64,000 nt of DNA from Peptostreptococcus faecalis (GTDB taxonomy: Bacteria > Bacillota > Clostridia > Peptostreptococcales > Peptostreptococcaceae): NCBI RefSeq assembly GCF_900240845.1, contig NZ_OERU01000001.1, positions 641,079 through 705,078 of the forward strand, given 5' to 3'. The notes below the pieces were generated by a model, which saw only the letters and a list, made by a program, of their open reading frames with translations, did no database searches and was not told the DNA's origin. Shown here piece by piece: positions 46,570-56,203 of this stretch. The translations under genes and the position numbers were made by a program. The first letter of the stretch is position 1, and each line of letters starts with the position of its first letter.

Positions 46570-48852
46570 ATGTTAAAAAAAGGTATGTCTTTAGTGGTTG
46601 CACTATTTCTGATATTTACTGCAGTAATGCCCGCTTTTGGAGCTGAGAGCAGTAAACAAGAGTTTGAATATGCAACTCAAAGAGACTCTACTAAAGGCAG
46701 TAAGGACTTGAGTGCTGATAATAATACATCAAAAAATAAAGGTAAAGTCATTTTAATTGATTTGAATAGAACAAGTTTATCAAACTTTAACAATATAAAA
46801 TTTCTTAGAGAAAAAATGAAAAATGATGGTCATGTAGCACTTATGAATATAAGAGGTGATAAAGGATACGATGATAGACGAAACTTTGCAAGCATGGGTG
46901 CTACAGGTAGAGTCAATATTCAAAGTGAGATAGAACTGAATATTACTGAGTCGGATAAAAAATTAGCATCTCTATATAGATCAGCTACTGGAAAGAATCC
47001 TGGTAAAATTAACCTAAATAATATAAATGAAGTAGACCTTTATAACAAAACAAAAGGTGAATTTAAATCTAATGTTGGATATTTAGGTGAAACATTAAAT
47101 TTAAATGGTAAAAAAATAGCAGTTTTAGGAAATAGTGACTACTATAATTCAGAAGGAAAGTTCATCAAAAATAGAGATTTTTCACTAGCAGTGATGGATG
47201 GAAGTGGAAGATTATATAACGGAAACGTTGATGATATTAATAAAGAAAACTTATCGTTTCCATATGGAATATCTACAGACTATGAAAAATTAATATCTGA
47301 GACAAATGAATTTTATAAAACATCAGATCTTATTTTTGTAGAACTAGGCGATACATTTAGGTTGGATGAATATAAGTTGGAGTTAAACGAAAGTACTTAC
47401 AAAACAATGAAATATTCAATATACAATAAGGTAAGCAACTATATTGAAAAAGTCTTTGAAATGGCGGGAGAAAATGATACTATTTACGTTATGAGTAGTT
47501 TTCCTAGTAACTTAGATTATAGCAACAACAGAAGACTTGGAACTGTAGTAAGATTCGATATGTCTAAAAAAGGGAAAGGTCTTCTTACATCATCTACAAC
47601 TAGAAGAGAAGGTGTAATGGCCAATATAGATATAGGAGTGGATGTATTAAATAGATTTGGACTTAAAAATGATGAAATGGTAGGAAGAAAGCTTACGGAA
47701 GTTGATAAGGCTTCAAGTTTAAGTTTCATAGAAAAAGAATATAAAAAAATAGTGGCAATATCTTCTATTAGGATGACTGTAATTAATATATATGTAGCTT
47801 TTGTTTCGTTGTCAGTGATATTTGGAGCACTAGCGCTATGGAAACGAGAAAAAATTCCAGCAAAGTATAGAAAAAAATCTTTAGATGTTTTAAAAGAGCT
47901 TATGAAATTTGGATTAATAATGCCATTAGCATTTCTAACTGCACCTATTTTAGGAGCAAGTTCTGAAGTTCAACTAGCTTTATCCATTGTTGTTATTTCT
48001 ATAGCGTATTATTTAATAGGAACAAGAATATTTAAAGGTGATGATATTAAGCAGATAGGATTTTTCTCTATTGCAATGATACTGTTAATTGTAATTGATT
48101 CTGTGATATCTACACCATTAATGAAAGCAAATATTATGAGTTACGACCCTATGATGGGAGCAAGATACTATGGAATAGGAAATGAGTATGAAGGAGTAAC
48201 AGTAGGAAGTGCTATATTAGGAATGGCTGTATTACTAGAGTATAAAAAAATACCAAAATGGCTTGCAACTCTTTTCTTAACAGTAATACTTTTTACATCA
48301 GCATACCCTGGTATGGGGGCAAATGTAGGTGGGGCAATATCTGAGTGTATAGCATACTTTGTATTTGTACTTATGATTTATAACGTGAAGTTGGATATTA
48401 AAAAGATTATTTTAGTTCTATTTTCAACAGCTGTTTTGGTCGCTGGGTTTGCAATGGCAGATATTTTACTTGGAATTGGATCGCATTTAGGAAACTTTGT
48501 TAAACAGATTCAACTAAATGGACCAATGGAGATAATATATGTATTTGCTAGAAAAATTGATATGAATATACAATTAGCTCAAACGACTGTATGGGTCAAC
48601 ATATTATTGGTAGGAATACTTATGATATCAATTGTAATAATTAGACCAACTCGTGAATTTTTGCAACTAAAGAAAGATCATAAAATTATATATAGTGGTT
48701 TTATTGCAGCAATTATAGGTTGTCTAGTTACTTTGGCAGTCAATGATTCAGGTATAATAGCCGCTGCGACAGACTCAATTTATATTTTAATACCAATAAC
48801 TATTATGATGATAAATAAAAAAAATAAAATAGACGGGAAAAACATATGCTAA
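46570..48852 (+). CDS. Polytopic membrane protein with alkaline-phosphatase-like ectodomain
   Basis: The 760-residue protein has a signal peptide ([21 protein letters not shown]), an extracellular domain of about 370 residues, and about ten C-terminal membrane segments starting near residue 397. The ectodomain begins [14 protein letters not shown] and ends with [21 protein letters not shown], a pattern like the end of alkaline-phosphatase-superfamily domains in Actinobacterial membrane proteins. The membrane part has [21 protein letters not shown] and NDSGIIAAA, which look like a conserved active-site set within the membrane. No function is known to me. It starts 6 bases after ireB and overlaps ruvX by 7 bases, so it is translationally embedded in this operon. 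A cell-envelope role is likely by location and association with ireB. Confidence 0.85.
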   Translation: MLKKGMSLVVALFLIFTAVMPAFGAESSKQEFEYATQRDSTKGSKDLSADNNTSKNKGKVILIDLNRTSLSNFNNIKFLREKMKNDGHVALMNIRGDKGYDDRRNFASMGATGRVNIQSEIELNITESDKKLASLYRSATGKNPGKINLNNINEVDLYNKTKGEFKSNVGYLGETLNLNGKKIAVLGNSDYYNSEGKFIKNRDFSLAVMDGSGRLYNGNVDDINKENLSFPYGISTDYEKLISETNEFYKTSDLIFVELGDTFRLDEYKLELNESTYKTMKYSIYNKVSNYIEKVFEMAGENDTIYVMSSFPSNLDYSNNRRLGTVVRFDMSKKGKGLLTSSTTRREGVMANIDIGVDVLNRFGLKNDEMVGRKLTEVDKASSLSFIEKEYKKIVAISSIRMTVINIYVAFVSLSVIFGALALWKREKIPAKYRKKSLDVLKELMKFGLIMPLAFLTAPILGASSEVQLALSIVVISIAYYLIGTRIFKGDDIKQIGFFSIAMILLIVIDSVISTPLMKANIMSYDPMMGARYYGIGNEYEGVTVGSAILGMAVLLEYKKIPKWLATLFLTVILFTSAYPGMGANVGGAISECIAYFVFVLMIYNVKLDIKKIILVLFSTAVLVAGFAMADILLGIGSHLGNFVKQIQLNGPMEIIYVFARKIDMNIQLAQTTVWVNILLVGILMISIVIIRPTREFLQLKKDHKIIYSGFIAAIIGCLVTLAVNDSGIIAAATDSIYILIPITIMMINKKNKIDGKNIC

Positions 48853-49268
48853 AAGGAAGAATTATGGGTCTGGATATTGGAGATAATACAATAGGAGTAG
48901 CTGTTAGTGATCTTATGGGACTAACAGCTCAAGGTATTACAACAATAAAAAGACAGAGTAAAAAAAAGGATATAGAAGCGCTAAAAGAATTAATTAAAGA
49001 GCACAAAGTTGATGCTATTGTTTCTGGATTACCTAAAAATATGAATGGAACTCTAGGTCCTCAATCGGAAAAGGTAGTGAAATTTTGTGAGTTGATAGAA
49101 AGTGAAATTGGCATCAAGGTTGAATATTGGGATGAAAGGTTATCTACAGTATCGGCGGAAAAAATATTAATCAGCGGAGATGTAAGAAGAAAAAATAGAA
49201 AAAAAGTGATAGATAAATTAGCAGCTGTTTTAATTTTACAAAATTATCTTGATTTTAAGAAAATATAA
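48846..49268 (+). CDS. ruvX: Putative pre-16S rRNA nuclease / Holliday junction resolvase-like YqgF
   Basis: The 140-residue protein has an RNase H-like fold: [17 protein letters not shown] at the start, [17 protein letters not shown], and the acidic [14 protein letters not shown] near residue 98. The family matures the 5' end of 16S rRNA in E. coli. Start at 48846 overlaps the previous gene by 7 bases. An alternative ATG at 48864 would lose part of the first beta strand. Confidence 0.95.
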   Translation: MLKGRIMGLDIGDNTIGVAVSDLMGLTAQGITTIKRQSKKKDIEALKELIKEHKVDAIVSGLPKNMNGTLGPQSEKVVKFCELIESEIGIKVEYWDERLSTVSAEKILISGDVRRKNRKKVIDKLAAVLILQNYLDFKKI

Positions 49269-49393
49269 GTTTTGTAAAGCTCTTTGTTTGGGTATATAAG
49301 ACTCTGTAGTCATATATAATTGAAATTAAGTATGCTGAAATATATTAATGAACAAAAATTCAGACAATTCTTAATTTTAATCGATAAAAGATA

Positions 49394-49422
49394 TTGACAT
49401 AATCATATAAATAATCTATTAT
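49394..49422 (+). promoter_or_regulatory. Promoter of fur
   Basis: TTGACA at 49394-49399 and TATTAT at 49417-49422 are separated by 17 bases. I do not see a convincing Fur box overlapping it. Confidence 0.68.
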
Positions 49423-49463
49423 TAATATATATAGATTTTCAATTGAAAAGAGGAGTGGATATT

Positions 49464-49913
49464 ATGGAAAAAACAATGGAGGCTCTTAAGGAAAAGTTAA
49501 AATCAACAGGATTTAAGATAACACCTCAAAGAAGAGCGATAATAGAAGTATTACTTGAAAATGAAAATTCTCATATGAGTAGTGAAGAAATATACGATAA
49601 AGTGCGTGTTAGTTGCCCTGAAATTGGACTTGCTACTGTTTACAGAACTATGCAGTTATTAGATGAGATAAATGGAATTTCTAAGTTGAATTTAGATGAT
49701 GGCTGTATAAGATATGAGATAAATGTAGAAGGAGATGATTCGCACCATCATCATCACTTGATATGTAAAGAATGTGGAAACATAATTGAGGTAAGGGAAG
49801 ACCTGTTAGATGCAATCGAAGAGAGAGTAGAAAATACTTATAATTTTAGAATTAAAAATCATGATTTGAAATTTTATGGTACATGTGTAGATTGTTTAGA
49901 AAAGGAAAAATAA
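49464..49913 (+). CDS. fur: Ferric uptake regulator family repressor
   Basis: The 149-residue protein (ATG after AGAGGAGTGG; an in-frame TTG at 49443 is rejected) has the Fur winged helix GFKITPQRRAIIEVLLEN and IGLATVYRTMQLLDE, then the dimer domain with the metal site DSHHHHHLICKECGN and a C-terminal CVDCL zinc pair. Fur, PerR and Zur share this layout. Position after ruvX and before rnjA matches clostridial fur. The fifth His in the run is more than usual. Confidence 0.9.
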   Translation: MEKTMEALKEKLKSTGFKITPQRRAIIEVLLENENSHMSSEEIYDKVRVSCPEIGLATVYRTMQLLDEINGISKLNLDDGCIRYEINVEGDDSHHHHHLICKECGNIIEVREDLLDAIEERVENTYNFRIKNHDLKFYGTCVDCLEKEK

Positions 49914-49981
49914 ACAACAATACGTGCAAAAAGCTAGATTTGTAATAGTAATATGTTAGTTTTTAATAAAATTCAAATAAT

Positions 49982-50012
49982 AAAAGATACGCTAATTTTA
50001 GCGTATCTTTTA
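49982..50012 (+). terminator. Terminator after fur
   Basis: AAAGATACGCTAA pairs with TTAGCGTATCTTT, followed by more T bases. Confidence 0.9.
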
Positions 50013-50203
50013 TTATTTTTTCAATTATAATCAAGATACTATCCCTTATATAAGTAAATAGAAATAAATATTAATAAAAAGAATATTTGTAAAATTTAAA
50101 AAATATTGACTAATTAACAAAATAATAGTACATTGTAAATAATAATTTTTTTACTCATACAATTTTACAATGATTAATAAACAGATTTACGAGGGAGGAT
50201 AAC

Positions 50204-50779
50204 ATGAAAAATAAAATTACAAGAGAAGATGCATGGAATTTACTGACTGAATATACAAAAACAGATGCTTTAAGAAAGCATGCACTTGCAGTTGAAGCAG
50301 TTATGGAACATTTTGCTAAAATGTTTGGTGAAGATGAAGAAGTTTGGGGAGTTGTAGGCTTACTTCATGATTTAGATTATGAAAAATTTCCAGATGAGCA
50401 TTGTCATAAATCAGAAGAAATTATGAGAGAACAAGGAATAGATGAATTATACATTAGAGCAATGAAGAGTCATGGATATGGTATATGTACTGATGTAGAA
50501 CCTGAGAGCAAAATGGAAAAAGTATTGTATACTATTGATGAATTGACTGGACTAATAAATGCTGCATGTCTTATGCGACCATCAAAAAGTGTTTTGGATT
50601 TAGAGGTAAAATCTATTAAGAAAAAATTTAAGGATAAATCTTTTGCAGCGGGTGTAAGTAGAGAAACTATTAAAAATGGAATAGTAATGCTTGATATGGA
50701 TCTAGATGATGTTATTTTTGAAACTATCGAAGGTATGAAAGCAAAGGCCGAGGATATAGGCTTGAAAGGTAATTTGTAA
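50204..50779 (+). CDS. HD-domain phosphohydrolase family protein
   Basis: The 191-residue soluble protein contains KHALAVEAVMEHF and GLLHDLDYEKFPDEHCHKSE, giving the H, HD and later H ligands of an HD metal site, with DELTGLI providing the last Asp. The substrate is unknown; these are often nucleotidases or phosphodiesterases. It is preceded by TTGACT/TACATT (50106 and 50129, spacing 17) and by a CATTGTA...TACAATG inverted repeat between promoter and start. A GGGAGG site precedes the ATG. Confidence 0.88.
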   Translation: MKNKITREDAWNLLTEYTKTDALRKHALAVEAVMEHFAKMFGEDEEVWGVVGLLHDLDYEKFPDEHCHKSEEIMREQGIDELYIRAMKSHGYGICTDVEPESKMEKVLYTIDELTGLINAACLMRPSKSVLDLEVKSIKKKFKDKSFAAGVSRETIKNGIVMLDMDLDDVIFETIEGMKAKAEDIGLKGNL

Positions 50780-50818
50780 GAATAATATTATACTAGGTAA
50801 TAAAATATTATAAAAAAA

Positions 50819-50845
50819 TACGGTGCTTTTTGCACCGCATTTTTA
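50819..50845. terminator. Bidirectional terminator between HD gene and YdjM-like gene
   Basis: CGGTGC pairs with GCACCG around TTTTT, flanked by a run of A on the left and T on the right, between convergent genes. Confidence 0.85.
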
Positions 50846-51598
50846 ATATAATTTAATTTTTACACCCAAAAATGATATAGTACATATAAGTAAAAAAGCG
50901 ACTACCAATATTGTAGAATACTCTATAGCATTACAGAAAAACGACCCGACTTTAAACTGTGATACACGATAATTTTTTTTTGAAAATGGATAAAATAGAG
51001 GGATGCCTCTTTTTGTCACCATGTCGCATAAAAGGTGTGTAGCGTATGATGCAGTAGTAATGAAAGCAACGGAACTAATATTTGAAGTGTTTTCTACTAT
51101 TGTAAATACGGTATATATGATTGCAAGCATCAGCAATGAATGAGTGAGACTTCTGTGTTTCATTAGAGGGAAAAAGGCTAAAATTAAAACCATTATCGTT
51201 AGTCCAGTATTTATTTCATATAAGCTAAGTATTGATGCAAATACAAAAAATATAAATGAAATTAATATCGATCTAATTAGATTAGATGTCAGTTTTTTTT
51301 CTATAATGAAAATTAAAGCAATAGCTAAAAAAACTCCAAGAAAAATATTTTTATATGAGCTGATATACAGATAAAATGACAGTATAAGCAGCGAGTAAAT
51401 TATAATTTTGTGAATTTTATTAGTAAACTTTTTACTTATTAACTTGTTAAGCGAATTGGAATTTGCTTCATCTATATCGGCAGCAACTGAGAAAAAAGCA
51501 GCAGAAATAATTCCAAGTGGGGTTATTGTAAAACCTGCTAGCACTGACAGTTCAACGGCTGATAGTGTGCCTATAATTAAATGAGATTTTCCTCTCAT
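50843..51598 (-). CDS. YdjM/YfhP-like membrane-bound metal-dependent hydrolase (DUF457)
   Basis: The 251-residue protein has about six membrane segments. The family pattern is KSHLIIGTLSAV at the start, AADIDEANS, and KHRSLTHSLLML and YATHLLCDMVTKRGIPLFYP, which supply the conserved His and Asp residues. In E. coli YdjM is an SOS-regulated gene. No LexA box was looked for with a tool here. The reaction is unknown. It is transcribed against its neighbours. Confidence 0.87.
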   Translation of the reverse strand: MRGKSHLIIGTLSAVELSVLAGFTITPLGIISAAFFSVAADIDEANSNSLNKLISKKFTNKIHKIIIYSLLILSFYLYISSYKNIFLGVFLAIALIFIIEKKLTSNLIRSILISFIFFVFASILSLYEINTGLTIMVLILAFFPLMKHRSLTHSLLMLAIIYTVFTIVENTSNISSVAFITTASYATHLLCDMVTKRGIPLFYPFSKKNYRVSQFKVGSFFCNAIEYSTILVVAFLLICTISFLGVKIKLY

Positions 51599-51761
51599 GA
51601 TTCCTCCTACTTTAAATTTATTGATAGACTAATCATACAAATAATATTGCCTCATGTCAATTAAAGGAAAAAAATATATTTATTTTTAGTATTTTGTGGT
51701 ATTATAATAATAATGATGATTTGTGTTCGTGATTAGCAAATAAAAAAAAGGAGTAAATAAT

Positions 51762-53432
51762 TTGGCAAAAAATAATAAAGAAAAAATAAAGGTTATACCA
51801 CTAGGCGGTCTTAATGAAATCGGAAAAAATATGACTGTAATAGAGTATAAGGACGAAATTATAGTAATAGATGCAGGTCTGTCATTTCCAGAGGACGAAT
51901 TACTTGGAATTGATATAGTTATACCTGACATGACATACTTAGTAAAGAATGCGGATAAGATAAAGGGGGTATTTATCACTCATGGTCATGAGGATCATAT
52001 AGGAGCGATGCCTTACTTATTAAAAAAATTAAATGTACCGGTTTATGGTTCTGCTCTTAGCATAGAGCTAATAAGAGTGAAATTGAAAGAGCATAGAATA
52101 AATAATGCAAAACTTAACATAGTTGGACCTAGAGAGCAAGTTAAATTAAATAATATGAGTGTTGAATTCATCAAAGTGAATCACAGTATTCCAGATGCTT
52201 ATTCAATAGCAGTGCACACTAATCAAGGTGTAATATACCACACAGGAGATTTTAAGATTGACTTAACTCCAATAGATGGTCAACTAATGGATATTCATAG
52301 AATATGTGAAATAAGCGATGAAGAAGGTATATTGTTAATGTTAGCAGATAGTACAAATGCTGATAAACCTGGAAGCTCTAAATCAGAGAGAATAGTGGGT
52401 GAAGGTTTGGACGATTTGTTCAAAAAGGCACATAATAGCAGAATTATCGTTGCAACTTTTGCATCTAATATACATAGATTACAACAAATATGTGATGTGG
52501 CAAGAGAATATGGAAGAAAAGTAGCTGTATCAGGCAGATCTATGGTAAACATAATAGGTGTAGCAAAAGAGTTAGGTTATATAAGCAGTGATGAAAATAT
52601 CATTGATTTAAATGATATACACAAATACAAGGATAATGAGATAGTTATAATTACTACTGGATCACAAGGAGAGCCAATGTCAGCGTTGGCGAGAATGGCT
52701 AATTCAGAACACAAAAAGGTAGAAATCAAAAAAGGTGACTTAGTAATAATTTCAGCTCATCCAATACCAGGTAATGAAAAAACAGTATCTAAAGTAATCA
52801 ATTTCCTTCTTGAAAAGGGTGCAGATGTGGTATCTAATGATAGTGCAGGAATACACGTTTCTGGTCATGCAAGCAGAGATGAATTAAAGTTGATGCAAGC
52901 TTTTGCTAAACCAAAATTCTTTATGCCTGTACATGGTGAATATAAAATGCTAAAAAGACATTCAGAGCTAGCTCAAGAGCTAGGAACAAATCAAGATGAT
53001 ATATTTATAGTATCTAACGGAGATGTTTTGGAGGTAGATAGAAAATCAGCAAGAAAATGTGGAAGAGTACCTTCAGGAAGAATTTTAGTAGATGGTCTTG
53101 GAGTTGGAGACGTAGGAAATATAGTTCTTAGAGACAGAAAGCATCTATCTGAAGATGGTCTAATTACAATAGTAATGACACTGTCAAAAGAAGATGGTAG
53201 TATATTAGCAGGTCCAGATGTTATATCTAGAGGATTTGTTTATGTAAGAGAATCTGAGACACTTATGGATGGCGTAAAAGAAATAGTCTTAAATGTTTTT
53301 AAGAACTGTGAAGATAAAAAAATAAAAGAATGGGCGTATATCAAAAATACAATTAAAGATGAATTGAAGGAATATCTTTATGTTAAAACTAAAAGAAATC
53401 CTATGATATTGCCAATATTGATGGAAGTATAA
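51762..53432 (+). CDS. rnjA: Ribonuclease J
   Basis: RNase J is an endo- and 5'-3' exoribonuclease central to mRNA decay in Firmicutes. The 556 residues have the beta-CASP layout: GGLNEIGKNMTVIEY, HGHEDHIGAMPYLL (two-metal site), HTGDFKIDLTP, DSTNADKPG and SGHASRDELKLM, and a C-terminal domain ending with KRNPMILPILMEV. Start is TTG at 51762, 8 bases after AAGGAG. Position after fur is typical. Confidence 0.96.
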   Translation: MAKNNKEKIKVIPLGGLNEIGKNMTVIEYKDEIIVIDAGLSFPEDELLGIDIVIPDMTYLVKNADKIKGVFITHGHEDHIGAMPYLLKKLNVPVYGSALSIELIRVKLKEHRINNAKLNIVGPREQVKLNNMSVEFIKVNHSIPDAYSIAVHTNQGVIYHTGDFKIDLTPIDGQLMDIHRICEISDEEGILLMLADSTNADKPGSSKSERIVGEGLDDLFKKAHNSRIIVATFASNIHRLQQICDVAREYGRKVAVSGRSMVNIIGVAKELGYISSDENIIDLNDIHKYKDNEIVIITTGSQGEPMSALARMANSEHKKVEIKKGDLVIISAHPIPGNEKTVSKVINFLLEKGADVVSNDSAGIHVSGHASRDELKLMQAFAKPKFFMPVHGEYKMLKRHSELAQELGTNQDDIFIVSNGDVLEVDRKSARKCGRVPSGRILVDGLGVGDVGNIVLRDRKHLSEDGLITIVMTLSKEDGSILAGPDVISRGFVYVRESETLMDGVKEIVLNVFKNCEDKKIKEWAYIKNTIKDELKEYLYVKTKRNPMILPILMEV

Positions 53433-53433
53433 A

Positions 53434-53465
53434 AAGGTGGGGGAGATTTCTCCCCGCCTTATTTA
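53434..53465 (+). terminator. Hairpin after rnjA
   Basis: AAGGTGGGGGAGA pairs (with one wobble) with TCTCCCCGCCTT around a short loop, then ATTTAATTT. Strong stem but broken U-tract, so readthrough into the next gene is likely. Confidence 0.7.
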
Positions 53466-53485
53466 ATTTAAAGGAGGAAAAAATA

Positions 53486-54091
53486 TTGAATTTAAATTTT
53501 TTAAATAGCATATCGGAGTTTCTGACAGCTCTTCTAGCAATCTTATTCGCAATATCAATACATGAATTTGGACATGCATATGTAGCACATTTAAATGGAG
53601 ATGATACTGCAAAAAATAGTGGGAGAATGACAATTAACCCATTTCATCATATAGATCCTTTTGGAATGTTGATGATGTTTTTAGTGAGATTTGGATGGGC
53701 AAAACCAGTTCCGGTAAACCCAAATAATTATAAAAATCAAAAACTAGGAAATATAACTGTTTCTCTAGCTGGAATATTTTTTAACTTGGTATCTGCAATA
53801 ATTTTTGCAATGATATATTCAAGAGTAGATATGTATTCACTGAAGTCGGTTGCATATTCTTTAGTAGTATATAATATAGCTTTTGCAAGTTTTAATATAC
53901 TTCCATTCCCTCCACTTGATGGATGGAGTTTTATTTCAACTTTTTTGCCTAGAAATATAGTTTATAAAGTGTATGAGTATTCAAGATATACATTTATTCT
54001 TTTTATATTATTGATTGTTACAAGAGCATATGTGTATATTTTAACTCCGATATATGCTTTCTTTAGTCAGATAGTTGGATTTTTTATGTAG
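53486..54091 (+). CDS. Site-2 protease family membrane protein (M50)
   Basis: The 201-residue protein has several membrane segments. ISIHEFGHAYVAHLNGDDTA provides the HExxH-type zinc site, and NILPFPPLDGWSF provides the third metal ligand Asp, both inside the membrane. It belongs to the small YwhC-like branch without a PDZ domain. The substrate is unknown. Start is TTG at 53486 after AGGAGG. scpA follows after 24 bases, so it probably heads the scpAB operon. Confidence 0.92.
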   Translation: MNLNFLNSISEFLTALLAILFAISIHEFGHAYVAHLNGDDTAKNSGRMTINPFHHIDPFGMLMMFLVRFGWAKPVPVNPNNYKNQKLGNITVSLAGIFFNLVSAIIFAMIYSRVDMYSLKSVAYSLVVYNIAFASFNILPFPPLDGWSFISTFLPRNIVYKVYEYSRYTFILFILLIVTRAYVYILTPIYAFFSQIVGFFM

Positions 54092-54115
54092 CTTATATAT
54101 AGAGGAGATTTATAA

Positions 54116-54988
54116 ATGCAATACAGTATTCAAACAAAAAAATATGAAGGCCCAATGGACTTGTTGTTTGACTTGGTAAATAAAAATAAAATCGATATAA
54201 GCGATATATCTATAATAGATATTACAGATCAATATACGGCATATATAGAAAATATGGATAAGATTGATTTAGAATTAGCAAGTGACTTTATTTCTATGGC
54301 CGCCAAGTTAACGGAAATTAAATCTAGGTATATATTATATCTGAAGCAAGATGATAAAAAGCAAGAAGATCCTAGAAGTGAATTAGTTCAAAAAATAGAG
54401 GAATATAAAATATTTAGAAATATTACAGAAGAGTTGAAAAATAATATTTCAGAATATGACAATAAATTTTATCGAAATACTCAAGAATCGATAAATCAAG
54501 ATGCAGACCTTTCTGATATAACAGTTGATGAAATAGAAAAAATTATTAAAAAATTATTTTCAGATAAAAAAATAGATATTAAAGAAGCTGAAAATCTATT
54601 AAATAAAAATGAAAAGCTCGGAAAAATAGTAAGAAATAAGCCTATTACAGTGGAATCTAAGATTGAAATGATAAGAACCTTAATTTTAGAAAACGAAAAA
54701 ATAAATTTCAAGAATATAATGAATAATGGCGAGAAAAAAGATATTGTTGCATCTTTTTTAGCCATACTAGAAATGATAAAATTAAAAGAAATATATATAA
54801 AACAAGAATCTTTTTATGATGATATAACTATAGAAAAAAATAAAAATATAAAAAAACAATCAAGCGAATTGATAGATATAGACAGTGAAAGTGATGATAA
54901 GCTTGAGAAAAAGGCTTTGAGAAAAATAGAAAATAAAAAGAAAAAGCTTGTAAATAATGAAAGTGGTGTTGAAAATGAGAAGAAGTGA
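54116..54988 (+). CDS. scpA: Segregation and condensation protein A (kleisin)
   Basis: ScpA bridges the SMC heads. The 290 residues begin KKYEGPMDLLFDLVNKNKIDISDISI, the family N-terminal helix described here in brief (EGPMDLLFDLVNKNKIDI), with LASDFISMAAKLTEIKSR. The C-terminal winged helix IVASFLAILEMIKLKEI is followed by a charged extension of about 45 residues that is longer than usual. It overlaps scpB by 14 bases. Confidence 0.96.
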   Translation: MQYSIQTKKYEGPMDLLFDLVNKNKIDISDISIIDITDQYTAYIENMDKIDLELASDFISMAAKLTEIKSRYILYLKQDDKKQEDPRSELVQKIEEYKIFRNITEELKNNISEYDNKFYRNTQESINQDADLSDITVDEIEKIIKKLFSDKKIDIKEAENLLNKNEKLGKIVRNKPITVESKIEMIRTLILENEKINFKNIMNNGEKKDIVASFLAILEMIKLKEIYIKQESFYDDITIEKNKNIKKQSSELIDIDSESDDKLEKKALRKIENKKKKLVNNESGVENEKK

Positions 54989-55487
54989 TATTAAAAATAT
55001 TATTGAATCTATAATGTTTTCTTATGGGGAACCGATAACAATAAAAGAATTAAATCTTGCAATTAACGAAGAATTGGCACCAAAAGAAATAGAGATAATG
55101 CTAGAGGCTTTAATAAAAGAATACAAAGAAAATGATAGAGGTATTCAAATAATAAAATTAGATGATAAATTTCAGATGTGTTCAAATGAAAAATATGCTG
55201 ATTATATAAAAAAAATAATAGAACCTTCAAAAAAAAGAGTTATTAGCCAAGCAACACTAGAAACTTTGGTAATAATTGCATATAAACAGCCGATAACAAA
55301 AAATGATATAGAAGATTTAAGAGGTGTTAAATGTGATAAAGTTTTAAAGACTTTATTGGATAATGGTTTGATTTATGAAGCAGGTAGGCTTAATAAAACA
55401 GGTAAACCTATAATATATAAGACTACGGATGAATTTTTAAAAATCTTAGAAATAGAATCCTTGAAAGATCTTCCAAACATAGTCTAG
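54975..55487 (+). CDS. scpB: Segregation and condensation protein B
   Basis: ScpB dimers bind ScpA in condensin. From ATG at 54975 it has 170 residues, opening with DIKNIIESIMFSYGEPITI. Two winged helices follow, with the signature QATLETLVIIAYKQPITKND and IEDLRGVKCDKVLKTLL. An in-frame ATG at 54957 is possible but adds six non-family residues. Start overlaps the scpA stop, so translation is coupled. Confidence 0.95.
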   Translation: MRRSDIKNIIESIMFSYGEPITIKELNLAINEELAPKEIEIMLEALIKEYKENDRGIQIIKLDDKFQMCSNEKYADYIKKIIEPSKKRVISQATLETLVIIAYKQPITKNDIEDLRGVKCDKVLKTLLDNGLIYEAGRLNKTGKPIIYKTTDEFLKILEIESLKDLPNIV

Positions 55488-55530
55488 AAGAGAGATTAGA
55501 GTAAATTCCTTTAAATAAATAGGTGGAGAA

Positions 55531-55560
55531 ATGAACTATACAGGTAGTATAATTTATTAA
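55531..55560 (+). CDS. Possible 9-codon leader peptide (MNYTGSIIY)
   Basis: ATG at 55531 follows AGGTGGAGAA, a good ribosome site, and the frame stops at TAA just where the following hairpin begins. It may be a regulatory leader for the MarR gene or chance. Confidence 0.25.
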   Translation: MNYTGSIIY

Positions 55561-55610
55561 GTTTTTTTAAAAAAAGAGTGTTTTTAACAAAAAAACTTTT
55601 TTTTATTTTG
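55560..55610 (+). terminator. AT-rich terminator after scpB
   Basis: AAGTTTTTTTA (left) can pair with the AAAAAAACTT (right) across about 20 bases, followed by a run of T. All A/T except the outer G-C pairs, so stability is modest. Confidence 0.55.
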
Positions 55611-55725
55611 AAACTATGTTATATTATATAAGTAAAACTTAAATTTGAATTATAAATCATTGATATTAAAAGCATTGAATATTAATGATATTGTGGTTGA
55701 AATACTTATTTTTGGAGGGAAAAAA

Positions 55726-56166
55726 ATGGAAGAAAAAGAATTAGCACTACTTCTGCTAGAAAATTTCAACATATATGACAATCTAATTAAAAGATTTGCC
55801 AGCGGTGGAATGAAAAAAGTACAGAAGTTAACACCAAAACAGTTTTTCACGTTACAACAGATAAAAAAGTATGATAGGATTGAATTGAAAAATTTAAGCA
55901 AAGAACTATATGTTTCTACATCAAGTCTATGCATATTATTAAATAAAATGGTTGAATTAGAATACGTGTTTAGAGAAGAAGGATCTCTAGATAGAAGAAA
56001 TACCTTCTATGGAATTACTGATGAGGGCAGAGCAGTCTTGGTCGAAGAAGAGGAAAGAATAACGGCTATAATTGTAGAGAATATGTCTGGATTTGATGAG
56101 AAGTTCAAGAAAAACTTAGAAAAAAGTTTGAACATATTAAACAAGACTATAGAAAAATTGAATTAA
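55726..56166 (+). CDS. MarR family transcriptional regulator
   Basis: From the ATG 6 bases after TGGAGGG the protein has 146 residues; a longer frame back to 55645 lacks a ribosome site. The winged helix includes LTPKQFFTLQQIKKY, LKNLSKELYVSTSSLCILLNKMVE and the wing EEGSLDRRNTFYGITDEGR, which has the D-R-R contact typical of MarR. Ligand and targets are unknown. It does not look like FabT in detail, so I do not link it to the acc promoter. Confidence 0.9.
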   Translation: MEEKELALLLLENFNIYDNLIKRFASGGMKKVQKLTPKQFFTLQQIKKYDRIELKNLSKELYVSTSSLCILLNKMVELEYVFREEGSLDRRNTFYGITDEGRAVLVEEEERITAIIVENMSGFDEKFKKNLEKSLNILNKTIEKLN

Positions 56167-56171
56167 AAAAT

Positions 56172-56199
56172 AAAAGACCTCTAACTAGAGGTCTTTTTA
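56172..56199. terminator. Bidirectional terminator between marR-type gene and sirtuin
   Basis: AAAAGACCTCTA pairs with TAGAGGTCTTTT around a very short loop, with T bases after it, between convergent genes. Confidence 0.88.
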
Positions 56200-56203
56200 T
56201 TGT

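Noticed and set aside
55726-56166. FabT identity for the MarR-type regulator
   Set aside because: Only general MarR features are seen. The upstream region holds no convincing FabT site, and it is far from the acc operon.
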